From Bacteroidota bacterium (GTDB lineage: Bacteria; Bacteroidota; Bacteroidia; Bacteroidales; B18-G4): 24,355 nucleotides of DNA. The DNA lies in the NCBI GenBank assembly GCA_003648575.1, contig QMPN01000018.1, forward strand, positions 1 to 24,355. The letters run 5' to 3'. Of this stretch, positions 14,741-22,987 are shown piece by piece; the stretch's first letter is position 1, and each line of letters opens with the position of its first letter. The position numbers and the translations under genes were made by a program. Under the pieces are notes generated by a model. It had not been told where the DNA came from. It searched no databases and worked only from the letters and a program-made list of their open reading frames with translations.

Positions 14741-16018
14741 ATGAACGTTCTTATCCTCGGTTCCGGAGGGCGTGAACATGCCCTGGCCTGGAAAATTATC
14801 CAAAGCCCACTCTTGACGAAACTATATATTGCCCCGGGAAATGCAGGGACCTTGCAACATGGTGAGAATGTATCGGTCGATAGCAATAATTATGAGGAGC
14901 TAAAAGCCTTTGTCCTGCAGAAGGGCATAGAAATGGTGGTAGTGGGCCCCGAAGCACCATTGGTAGATGGCATTCACGATTACTTTAAGGCCGATGATGA
15001 ACTCTCAGAGGTGATGGTGATAGGGCCACTGAAAGATGCTGCTATGCTGGAAGGGAGCAAGGATTTTGCAAAGGAATTTATGATGAAACATAGCATCCCG
15101 ACCGCTGCTTACAGTACTTTCAATGCAGAGGAACTGGAAGATGCATATACATTCCTGGAGAGTATGAAACCACCCTATGTGCTTAAGGCTGATGGCCTGG
15201 CGGCAGGGAAGGGTGTCCTGATCATGGACGATATTGATGACGCAAAAGCGGAGCTGAAGGCTATGCTCAAGGATGCTAAATTTGGCAAAGCAAGCAGTAA
15301 GGTGGTCATAGAAGAATTTCTTACAGGAATAGAGATTTCTTGTTTCGTACTCACCGACGGAAAATCATATAAGATCCTGCCGTCGGCAAAAGACTATAAG
15401 CGGATTGGTGAAGGGGATACCGGATTGAATACCGGTGGTATGGGCTCCGTCTCACCCGTGCCATTTGCTGATGCCGAGTTTATGATGAAGGTAGAGCACA
15501 GCATTATTGCACCAACAGTGCGTGGCCTGATCAACGATGGCCTCGAATATAAAGGCTTTATCTTCTTTGGTCTTATCAATGTAGAAGGTGAACCCTACGT
15601 GATCGAATATAATGTGAGGATGGGTGACCCGGAAGCCGAATCAGTGATCCCCAGGATCAAGACGGACCTGCTTAAACTCTTCATAGCTGTAGGAAAAGGT
15701 ACACTGGCGGAAGAAAGTATAGAGACCGATCCCCGTTTTACCACAGCTATCATGCTGGTGTCGGGTGGGTATCCGGAAGCTTACGAGAAGGGAAAGACGG
15801 TGCATGGATTGGAAAATATTGAAGGAAGCCTGGTCTTTCATGCCGGTACACAGACTGATGACAACACAGTAGTCACCAGTGGTGGCAGAGTGATCGCAGT
15901 CACTTCTTTTGGAAATACCATGGAAGAGGCCCTGAGGCAATCATATGTGAATGCCTCTGCCATCGAATTTGAAGGCAAATATTATCGCAGGGACCTGGGC
16001 AAGGACCTGATGGATTAA
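14741..16018 (+). CDS. purD: Phosphoribosylamine-glycine ligase (GARS)
   Basis: Second step of purine synthesis: an ATP-grasp ligase that joins glycine to 5-phosphoribosylamine in the cytoplasm. Its 425 residues are full length. The N-domain begins [19 protein letters not shown], then [14 protein letters not shown]-grasp motifs are [16 protein letters not shown] and [20 protein letters not shown], followed by the phosphate-binding [11 protein letters not shown] and the metal-site stretch [13 protein letters not shown]. The C-terminal domain carries [25 protein letters not shown] differs slightly from the more common NVRFGDPETQ but keeps the charged residues. In Bacteroidetes purD often neighbours a glycosyltransferase and a DUF6427-type membrane protein, as it does here. 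Confidence 0.96.
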   Translation: MNVLILGSGGREHALAWKIIQSPLLTKLYIAPGNAGTLQHGENVSVDSNNYEELKAFVLQKGIEMVVVGPEAPLVDGIHDYFKADDELSEVMVIGPLKDAAMLEGSKDFAKEFMMKHSIPTAAYSTFNAEELEDAYTFLESMKPPYVLKADGLAAGKGVLIMDDIDDAKAELKAMLKDAKFGKASSKVVIEEFLTGIEISCFVLTDGKSYKILPSAKDYKRIGEGDTGLNTGGMGSVSPVPFADAEFMMKVEHSIIAPTVRGLINDGLEYKGFIFFGLINVEGEPYVIEYNVRMGDPEAESVIPRIKTDLLKLFIAVGKGTLAEESIETDPRFTTAIMLVSGGYPEAYEKGKTVHGLENIEGSLVFHAGTQTDDNTVVTSGGRVIAVTSFGNTMEEALRQSYVNASAIEFEGKYYRRDLGKDLMD

Positions 16019-16048
16019 TCGGATTCCATTATTTAACATATATCAACG

Positions 16049-17041
16049 GTGCTGATCAGCAAGTTTAGAAGCAGTTTTTACCTGCAATACGTTCTCTTGA
16101 TCGTGTTAACTGCTGCTATGTGGATCCGCGCTTTCATCACGGATTGCCCCCCTCTATCAACATGAGATGAGTCCCCGTTGTTTCAGCTCTTTTATTCAAT
16201 CCTCCCTACGGAAGGCTTCATCATGCCCTTCATCGGGCTACTCTTGCTTATGCTGGAGGCATTCTACCTGAATTATATCCTGATTAAGCATGAGATCGTT
16301 CCCAAAAATTCCTTAATCACTGCCTTCGTATATCTGTTGATCATGAGCCAGTCGCTGCCGGCCCTGGGTTTGAACCCTGTCATTTGTGCAGCCTTTTTTG
16401 TGATTCCGGCACTGGACAAGATACTGAAGACTTATGGTACTGCTGATCCTACTCGCGATGTATTCAGCGCCGCATTATTGTTGGCACTGGCATCACTGTT
16501 TCATTTCCCTGCTATTTTCTTTGCCCTGATCCTTTTCGGCTCATTTTTTGTGTTCGGGACATTCAGCATTCGGATATTTTTTGTGGGCATCGCCGGAATC
16601 TTTACAGTATATCTTTATCTCTTCCTGTATTATTTTCTGTTAGGCCAGATAGATGGGCTGTTTTGCCTTTATGTGAACTGGTTCAGCAGTATACCACATT
16701 TCAGCTATCAGCTTCCATATATGCAGTATGTGTTGTGGGTTTTTCAGGCAATAATATTTTTGGAGGCCTTTTTCCTGGTGCTTGCCGGGATGAATGAACG
16801 GAATATCAGTTTCAGAAAAATGATATTGCTGATGATATATTTTCTGCTATTTTCAATTGGATCAGTCGTTTATATGCTTGATGATTTGCGCATGGCCAGC
16901 CTGATGCCTGCCATTCCAATCAGCATTTTCATTGCCACCTACGTGGCCAATCGAAAGAAGCTTTCATGGATCCTTGAATTATTCTTCGTGATCTGGCTAA
17001 TAGTTACAATTGTCCACAACCTACTTATTGCCGAATGCTAA
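16049..17041 (+). pseudogene. DUF6427-like integral membrane protein interrupted by an in-frame TGA
   Basis: A multi-pass membrane protein of unknown function that looks like the DUF6427-type proteins found near purD in Bacteroidetes. A GTG at 16049 opens a frame encoding VLISKFRSSFYLQYVLLIVL and the rest of a first membrane segment. It is stopped by TGA at 16163-16165 after 38 codons, and the same frame then runs on (DESPLFQLFYSIL…) through about eight hydrophobic segments to TAA at 17041. Both parts are in one frame, so one base substitution or a lost TGA codon would restore about 330 residues, the expected family size. A restart at TTG 16178 or ATG 16223 would give a protein without the first segment. 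The end overlaps rnhB by 7 bp. It may be a pseudogene, a shortened gene, a read-through gene or a sequencing error. Confidence 0.65.
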
Positions 17042-17631
17042 AGCACTACCATCAGAAAGACTTGCTTGTGGCTGGCCTGGATGAGGCCGGGAGAGGTTGT
17101 TTTGCCGGGCCTGTTTGTGCTGCAGCAGTCATTCTGCCAAAAAATTATAAAAGCAAGGTACTGAATGATTCAAAACAGCTTAATGAAAAACAGCGGGATG
17201 CCTTGCGGATAGAGATAGAAGAGAAAGCGCTTGCATGGGCCGTGGCCATGGTCGACAATAATGAGATCGATGAGATCAACATTTTAAATGCTTCAATACT
17301 GGCTATGCACAGGGCCCTGGATAAACTGCAACAAAAGCCTCAATACCTGCTGGTGGATGGAAACCGCTTTAAGGATTATACAACTATTCCACACGAATGT
17401 GTTGTAAAGGGGGATGGAAAGTACTACGCCATCGCGGCAGCCTCAGTATTGGCAAAGACACATCGCGATGAATATATGCTTGAGATCGGTCTTGAATACC
17501 CTCAGTATAACTGGGCCTCAAACAAGGGATACCCAACCCGCGACCATAAGGATGCAATAAATCTTCATGGCATCACTTCGTATCACCGCAAAAGCTTTAA
17601 TATGAACGAACAATTGAAGCTGGGTCTTTAA
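17035..17631 (+). CDS. rnhB: Ribonuclease HII
   Basis: Cleaves RNA in RNA-DNA hybrids and at single ribonucleotides embedded in DNA. It has 198 residues, normal for bacterial RNase HII. The acidic active site is visible: D16 and E17 in GLDEAGRGCFAGPV, D108 in YLLVDGN, and D145 in AAASVLAKTHRDE. LNDSKQLNEKQR and NKGYPTRDHKDAI also fit the family. The ATG overlaps the end of the membrane protein gene (ATGCTAA), so they are probably translated together. A small hairpin and a new promoter-like box follow before the next gene. Confidence 0.96.
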   Translation: MLKHYHQKDLLVAGLDEAGRGCFAGPVCAAAVILPKNYKSKVLNDSKQLNEKQRDALRIEIEEKALAWAVAMVDNNEIDEINILNASILAMHRALDKLQQKPQYLLVDGNRFKDYTTIPHECVVKGDGKYYAIAAASVLAKTHRDEYMLEIGLEYPQYNWASNKGYPTRDHKDAINLHGITSYHRKSFNMNEQLKLGL

Positions 17632-17648
17632 TTAACAAATTGCTGTTA

Positions 17649-17665
17649 GTTTAATTCGGTTAAAC
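17649..17665. terminator. Small AT-rich hairpin after rnhB
   Basis: A perfect 6-bp inverted repeat GTTTAA/TTAAAC with loop TTCGG lies 18 bp after the rnhB stop. A run of seven Ts occurs about 16 bp further on (17681-17687) rather than directly after the stem, so it is a weak terminator candidate. Confidence 0.25.
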
Positions 17666-17691
17666 CCAATAATTCCGCCATTTTTTTGTTA

Positions 17692-17699
17692 TACTTTTG
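17692..17699 (+). promoter_or_regulatory. Candidate -7 box for the 883-residue protein gene
   Basis: TACTTTTG matches TAnnTTTG exactly and is the same octamer as the box before lpxC. It lies 19 bp before the ATG at 17719. No clear -33 TTG at standard spacing. Confidence 0.45.
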
Positions 17700-17718
17700 A
17701 GATAAGAAGCAATCATCC

Positions 17719-20370
17719 ATGGCCAGACAATCCAGGTTCTTTACTTATGTTGCCCTGATCGTACTCATCGTGCTGATCGGTATAGGTGCATACTATCTGT
17801 ATAGCAAGTATGGCCGTGCTGCCGACAGCCCGGAAGACGCCATCCCTACCAATGCCGGGGCGTTTATCAAGGTGAACAAGCCGGGGGAGCTGATCAGGGA
17901 GCTGAGTTCAGGAAATGATATCTGGAACGAACTTGCAGCTACCGAGGACGTAGCATGGTTTTTCAATGGCTTAATAAAGGCAGATTCCTTGCTTGCCGGA
18001 ATGGGATACACTGAGTTCCTGGAGGAGGGCAACATATACATTGCCCTGGCGGAAGACAGTTCAGGCGTACAGTCTTGCTTGCTTTTTGAATGGCCTTACG
18101 GGGCTTCAGAAAATGACCTGAACAGCCTTCTTGATGCATTGAATTCGGATAGGCAATCATTTCATTATTCTATCAAAAGAGGATTGTGTATCATCGGTAG
18201 CAATACCGCCATTGTAGATGCCTGCCTGCAACGATTAAAAGACAAAGAGCCGCTGCCCTTCGCAGGAATGTTTGAAAAAGTGGCAAAGACAGCAGGCATG
18301 AATGTAGATGCCAACATCTATGTGAACTTCGGACAGCTGCCGACGCTGGCCAGGGGCATCTTCGCTTCATCATATTATCAGGGGCGCCAGATACTTCCCG
18401 ATTTTGGTACCTGGTCTGAGATCGACCTGCTCATTAAGAATGATGAGCTGCTGATGAACGGATACTCTGAGGCTTCCGATACCCTTAATCAATTCCTGAG
18501 CCTGTTTCAAAGGCAGGAGCCCCAGAAGATAGAGATCACACGGGTACTGCCATATAATACTTCCATGCTGGTGAGCTTTGGATTCAGCGATTTTGCTAAG
18601 CTGCATGAAGAGAATAAGCAATATCTTCAGAATGAAGGGGTATACCCGGAAAGGGAGGAGAAACTCGCATCGATGAAGGCTCGCTATGGGCCAAATGTTG
18701 AAGAGTATATGACATCATGGATCGGAAATGAACTGGCCCTCGCCATGATCAATCCGCATATGGATGACCTGGCGGCAAATACTTTTATGGCCATCCATGC
18801 ACAGGATGTTGAAAAGGCCGGGAGACAGCTGAATTCACTTGCTTCGAGTCAGTATACCAGCCACTACCGCGACTATACCATACGGAGGATCAGCATACCC
18901 GAACTCATCCCGGTAATGTATGGCATGCTGTTCGACGGTCTCACCAAAAACTATTATACACGGATCGAGGATTATATCGTCTTTGCCAACTCCGCAAAAA
19001 GCCTTGAAAACTTTATAAATATCTTCCTGTCGGGAAAAACCCTGGAACAGAACGAGAACTTCAAAGGCTTTACCGATAATGTGTCGGATCGTTCAAATAT
19101 TTTCTGCTATTTCAATATCAGAAACTCTACCCGGCTTCTGAGTGAGAACCTCGCTATTCCCCTGGCCGGTTTCATCGACAGAAACCCTTCAGTAGTGAAG
19201 AATTTCGAGGCCCTTGCCGTTCAGTTCAAGGCCCTCAACAATATGTATTTTACGAGTGTATATGTCAGACACAATCCTGCATTCGTGAAAGAAGATCTGT
19301 CGATATGGAAAGCTTACCTGGATGCACCAGTATACGGACAACCATATTTTGTGAAAGACCACCGTACCAATAACCTGAAGATCGTGGTCCTGGATACCCT
19401 GAACAGTATGTATCTTATCGATCATGATGGGGACATAGACTGGAAGCTGAATATTGGTGAAAAGGTGCTCAGCGATGTGCATACAGTAGATTATTACAAG
19501 AATGGAAAGATACAGTACCTGTTTAATACAGCGAGCAGGATCTATCTTATCGACCTTCTGGGAAGAGATGTGGAAGGATACCCGGTGGAGTTGAAAAGCA
19601 AGGCAACGAACAAGCTGGCGGTATTTGATTACGACCGAGACCGGGAATATCGCATTTTAATAGCACTGGATGATAACAGGGTATATAATTTCGATATCAA
19701 AGGGAAAAAAGTGGATGGGTGGAAAAATCCACTGTCGAAAGCCCTGGTCAGTTCTGAGGTGCAACATCTCAGGGAAGGAGGTAAGGATTATCTCATCATT
19801 ACCGATGATGAAGGAAATGTGCGGATCACCGACCGCAGGGGAAGGAACAGGATCAACCTGAAGTCAGACCTGGTCAATGGATTGCAATCAGACTTTTATG
19901 TGAACGAGACCAACAGCAAGGGCACCATCCTAACTACAAACAATGACGGAAAACTGGTGTACATCAAAACAAATGGAAGGCTTGAGTCGACCGACTTTGG
20001 TGATTTCAGCGAGGAGCACCATTTCCTGTATGAAGACTTCAACAATAAGGGAGGTAAGGATTTTATTTTTCTCGATGGGAATGTACTGACCGTATTTGAC
20101 AGATTTAAGAATGTCATATTCACATGGGAATTCGAGAATGAGATCCAGTCGAGGCCGGTTATCATTCCGGTGTCATCGCGGGAAAAGATCATTGGCGTGG
20201 TGTCGGAGGAGAGTGGGAAGATCTACCTCTTCGATCGTAATGGAAACTTATTGAGTACCCCGGACCATATCGGGAAAACCCAGATACTGATTGGCAGCCT
20301 GAAAAGGGATGGGCAGTTGAACATGATCGTTGGTTCCGGGAATACCATTTATAATTATTATTTTAGATAG
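17719..20370 (+). CDS. Membrane-anchored DUF3352-like protein with C-terminal propeller-like repeats
   Basis: An 883-residue envelope protein of unknown function. Residues about 8-28 are a single membrane segment (FFTYVALIVLIVLIGIGAYY) acting as anchor, so the rest should be periplasmic. About 35-520 resembles DUF3352-type proteins: DAIPTNAGAFIKVNKP opening, then ELALAMINPH and IEDYIVFANSAKSLENFI. From about 540 short repeats of the kind ‘IVVLDTLNSMYLIDHDGDIDWKL’ and ‘YLIDLLGRDVEGYPVELKSKA’ look like blades of a PQQ/WD-type propeller, continuing to the end (GSGNTIYNYYF). No catalytic motif is recognised. It lies after rnhB but appears to have its own promoter. A nine-unit 7-mer array starts at the base after its stop codon. 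Confidence 0.7.
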   Translation: MARQSRFFTYVALIVLIVLIGIGAYYLYSKYGRAADSPEDAIPTNAGAFIKVNKPGELIRELSSGNDIWNELAATEDVAWFFNGLIKADSLLAGMGYTEFLEEGNIYIALAEDSSGVQSCLLFEWPYGASENDLNSLLDALNSDRQSFHYSIKRGLCIIGSNTAIVDACLQRLKDKEPLPFAGMFEKVAKTAGMNVDANIYVNFGQLPTLARGIFASSYYQGRQILPDFGTWSEIDLLIKNDELLMNGYSEASDTLNQFLSLFQRQEPQKIEITRVLPYNTSMLVSFGFSDFAKLHEENKQYLQNEGVYPEREEKLASMKARYGPNVEEYMTSWIGNELALAMINPHMDDLAANTFMAIHAQDVEKAGRQLNSLASSQYTSHYRDYTIRRISIPELIPVMYGMLFDGLTKNYYTRIEDYIVFANSAKSLENFINIFLSGKTLEQNENFKGFTDNVSDRSNIFCYFNIRNSTRLLSENLAIPLAGFIDRNPSVVKNFEALAVQFKALNNMYFTSVYVRHNPAFVKEDLSIWKAYLDAPVYGQPYFVKDHRTNNLKIVVLDTLNSMYLIDHDGDIDWKLNIGEKVLSDVHTVDYYKNGKIQYLFNTASRIYLIDLLGRDVEGYPVELKSKATNKLAVFDYDRDREYRILIALDDNRVYNFDIKGKKVDGWKNPLSKALVSSEVQHLREGGKDYLIITDDEGNVRITDRRGRNRINLKSDLVNGLQSDFYVNETNSKGTILTTNNDGKLVYIKTNGRLESTDFGDFSEEHHFLYEDFNNKGGKDFIFLDGNVLTVFDRFKNVIFTWEFENEIQSRPVIIPVSSREKIIGVVSEESGKIYLFDRNGNLLSTPDHIGKTQILIGSLKRDGQLNMIVGSGNTIYNYYFR

Positions 20371-20433
20371 GTATGCGGTTCGCGGTGCGCGGTATGCGGT
20401 ATGCGGTATGCGGTACGCGGTACGGGGTGCGCG
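20371..20433. repeat. Nine-unit heptamer tandem array (GTAYGCG)
   Basis: Nine 7-bp units in perfect register: GTATGCG, GTTCGCG, GTGCGCG, GTATGCG three times, GTACGCG, GTACGGG, GTGCGCG. The array begins at the first base after the TAG of the 883-residue gene. It ends 45 bp before the ATG of the next gene. The unit family also occurs at 1260-1287. Confidence 0.9.
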
Positions 20434-20478
20434 AAAACAGATTTATTATTCAACCGATTTAACCAACATAATTTTAGC

Positions 20479-21093
20479 ATGAAAAAAATATTCCTTATCC
20501 TCTTATTATTACCATTATTCAGTTTTGCACAGGTAAAAACGCATTGGAAAGATGCACGTTTCCTTGCGGAACCAATGAAAAATATTTTGGTCGTGAGCCA
20601 GTTCTATGATGGAGAGATCCGTGCTCAACTTGAAGACATTATGATAGATGCGCTGGAGAGTAAGGGAATAGGGGCTGTGGCAGCTTCATCTGTCCTGGTG
20701 TATGATTCCATGTACCTGTATAGTACCATAGAACGTAAACTCGATAGTGCAGGGATTGAAGGCATGCTCATTGTTAAGATGATAGAAGAGCGTAGCACTG
20801 ATATGCACATCTTACCCCAAGAATTGATACCGCCATATGCCTACAACTACTACGAATACTATTCCTTCTATTATTACCACGATCTTCCAATCCTCTCTGA
20901 TCCGAACTATTATCGCCGGCCGGGCAGGACTTTCCGTATCGATGCCTATTTATATCAGAATAAAGGTGATATGGCGGCCTGGGGCGGACAGAGTAAGAGC
21001 CTGAATCCCCTGGAGCCTGAAAAAGCCATCAAAAAGCTTGGTAAAAGCATCACGAAAAGGATGTTGCAGGAAACAGTAGTTGAAGCAGAATAA
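20479..21093 (+). CDS. Exported protein of unknown function, Tyr-rich loop
   Basis: Not recognised with certainty. The ATG at 20479 gives 204 residues beginning MKKIFLILLLLPLFSFAQ, a clear signal peptide, probably cleaved after FAQ or FSFA. A start at 20401 would lie inside the heptamer array and bury the signal peptide, so it was rejected. The mature part has a predicted alpha/beta pattern (KNILVVSQFYDGEIRAQLED, IMIDALESKGIGAVAASSVL, GIEGMLIVKMIEE) like small Bacteroidetes periplasmic proteins of the DUF4136 kind. It also has a Tyr-dense loop at about 120-133 (YAYNYYEYYSFYYY). It converges with the AsmA-like gene, leaving a 10 bp gap. Confidence 0.7.
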   Translation: MKKIFLILLLLPLFSFAQVKTHWKDARFLAEPMKNILVVSQFYDGEIRAQLEDIMIDALESKGIGAVAASSVLVYDSMYLYSTIERKLDSAGIEGMLIVKMIEERSTDMHILPQELIPPYAYNYYEYYSFYYYHDLPILSDPNYYRRPGRTFRIDAYLYQNKGDMAAWGGQSKSLNPLEPEKAIKKLGKSITKRMLQETVVEAE

Positions 21094-21103
21094 GAGCAGC
21101 TGC

Positions 21104-22882
21104 CTATTTCGACTTTTTCTTTTTGTCATGGACCTGGAGATCTTTCCAATCGTTCAACAGGGTTTTTCGCCAGTTGTTTTTGAATTCCGGCCAGCTTTCA
21201 TCTGTTGCCAGGTGCTTTTTCCCTGGAGTAAGTGTAGTGATTAGCCCATGCTGTAAGGTCTTCCAGATATAGTTGAAAAAACCTTTATTGGGATCACGAA
21301 CAAAAGACATTCTAGCAATCCGAACTTCTTTGCCGTGACTGGGATTGTTCTTATGAATAGCTGTCTGGGCAGCAAATGAATAGAATTTGTTTTCCTTGAC
21401 AAGGCCTTCTTCATTTTTCTTTTTCTTAAGTACAGCAACCTCCAGATCAGAGTATTTAAAATTTATACGTCCGGCGGTAGTGTCATTCATTGCCATTGCA
21501 TAAAAATCTACACTGTTCACACTCCCACCGGTGGCTTCAATAGCTGCTAGAGGCTGGATCAGGGAATTCAGGTTTGATGCCGGGAATGCATCCGCATGCC
21601 CATGAAAAGTAAAATATTCGGCGTGGTTACCAATAGGCAGGTTCAGATAAATCTTGAAGGATGACTTGCCCATGAGCAAAGCATTGGCCTCCACCAGGAG
21701 TGCCTGGCCATTTTTAATTGAATCCGGATAATTGCACATACCTTTTATATTCAGAACGAGTTGATCGAGAACAACAGATCCTGCCTGATCAGAATCCTTA
21801 ACAATTTCCTGGTAGTTTACATATGCCTTGGATGCATTTACCGACTTCACATAAACCTGGATAGGTAATTGAGCAACCGATGTTTGAAACAACTTTGGAA
21901 AAATACTCATGTCACGTGCAACTCGCTTATCCCGGCAAATATCCGCCCTTGGCGAGCTCAGTCTGATCTCATCGGCGATCAGCTTTTTGTTCATGAGGCT
22001 GTCGAAAACAATGCCACCGATGAAAATATTTCCTGCAGTGACTTCAAAGCGGTCGGTTTGTTTTCCGAAAGCTTTGCTGAATCTTCCTTTGGGATACGCA
22101 GGTATAAGCTTAAGTGAATCCAGACTGAACTCACCGTCTTTATAACTCATCTCAAGTGAGGAGGTTTCCAGTCGATAAAATCCCCCCGGCAGTTCCATAC
22201 TATGTGAGGAAAGTGCAATTTCTATGTCGTCAACTTCAAGGACATGTGATGAAGTATCATTCTCGGGTTGGTGCAGCCAGAGATCAGATACGGTTATGTT
22301 CAGGTCCTTGGTTTCCAGTAGGGTATCGCCTTTGCTCAGGTCGACATAACATAGGCGGGAAATATCAAGCTTAAAAGAATTTAACCTGGCTTCTTTTATG
22401 CCTGTTTCTACAACAGTGTCGGAAGAAAATATGCTCTTTCCACCATCCTGATGGGCATTTTTCTTGAACAGTTCACCATGGCCATAAATGCTGATGTCGG
22501 CTTTACGCAGGCTGATACCTCCAATGTCAAATTCCTCTCCCCTGAGGGCTTTCATCACACTGACGGATGAAACCTTTATTTGTTCCAGCTTAAGATCGAG
22601 AACAGGCATAGCAAGCTGACTGCTTTTTACATTTTCCAGCGTTGCATCAGTGGGCTTAACCGAAACATCGAAGATCTTCACCGAACGTGAGAATATGTTC
22701 ACTCTGACCTTTTCGAAATCAATTACATATTCCGTTGAATCCATTTTGCTGAGTTCAATACGGAGCATGGCATCGGCTTTCTTGCTCAGAAAACTATTGG
22801 CAAACAGAATCAGGATGATTAATAAAAGAAGGATTGATCCTATGAAGATCAACCAGCGTTTTCTGTTTCTTGACAGTGTCAT
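21104..22882 (-). CDS. AsmA/DUF748-like envelope protein
   Basis: A 592-residue protein with one N-terminal membrane segment (about 10-30, WLIFIGSILLLLIILILFANSFL) and a large beta-rich periplasmic body. The N-terminus after the anchor (ADAMLRIELSKMDST, VRVNIFSRSVKIFDVSVKP) and repeated blocks such as ‘IGGISLRKADISIYG’ and ‘IEIALSSHSMELPGGFYRL’ resemble AsmA or DUF748 proteins, which are thought to shuttle lipids or affect outer-membrane assembly. Near the C-terminus AINDTT-type text (YAMAMNDTTAGRINFKYSDLEV) and TLTPGKKHLATDES precede a basic tail (DKKKKSK). No catalytic motif is visible. It starts 105 bp from the divergent epimerase gene. The role is inferred from fold-like patterns only. 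Confidence 0.6.
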   Translation of the reverse strand: MTLSRNRKRWLIFIGSILLLLIILILFANSFLSKKADAMLRIELSKMDSTEYVIDFEKVRVNIFSRSVKIFDVSVKPTDATLENVKSSQLAMPVLDLKLEQIKVSSVSVMKALRGEEFDIGGISLRKADISIYGHGELFKKNAHQDGGKSIFSSDTVVETGIKEARLNSFKLDISRLCYVDLSKGDTLLETKDLNITVSDLWLHQPENDTSSHVLEVDDIEIALSSHSMELPGGFYRLETSSLEMSYKDGEFSLDSLKLIPAYPKGRFSKAFGKQTDRFEVTAGNIFIGGIVFDSLMNKKLIADEIRLSSPRADICRDKRVARDMSIFPKLFQTSVAQLPIQVYVKSVNASKAYVNYQEIVKDSDQAGSVVLDQLVLNIKGMCNYPDSIKNGQALLVEANALLMGKSSFKIYLNLPIGNHAEYFTFHGHADAFPASNLNSLIQPLAAIEATGGSVNSVDFYAMAMNDTTAGRINFKYSDLEVAVLKKKKNEEGLVKENKFYSFAAQTAIHKNNPSHGKEVRIARMSFVRDPNKGFFNYIWKTLQHGLITTLTPGKKHLATDESWPEFKNNWRKTLLNDWKDLQVHDKKKKSK

Positions 22883-22987
22883 GGTATGGGGGATTTATTA
22901 TTTGTATAAAGGTAAAAAAAATAGCTGATCCCTTATAATGAACTTAATCCCTTGATGCAGTGTTTCTTTTTTGTTAATTTTATTCTC

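Noticed and set aside
16162..16170. ATG 16162 or 16167 as restart of the interrupted membrane protein
   Set aside because: ATG 16162 is in another frame and meets TGA after one codon; ATG 16167 is in a different frame from the membrane protein.
20401..20478. Longer start for the Tyr-rich exported protein
   Set aside because: The added residues come from the heptamer array and a non-conserved leader and would bury the signal peptide that begins at ATG 20479.
22955..22987. ATG 22955 as the epimerase start
   Set aside because: It adds a short hydrophobic stretch not expected before the Rossmann beta-1 strand; the TTG at 22988 gives the usual N-terminus. Kept as an alternative.
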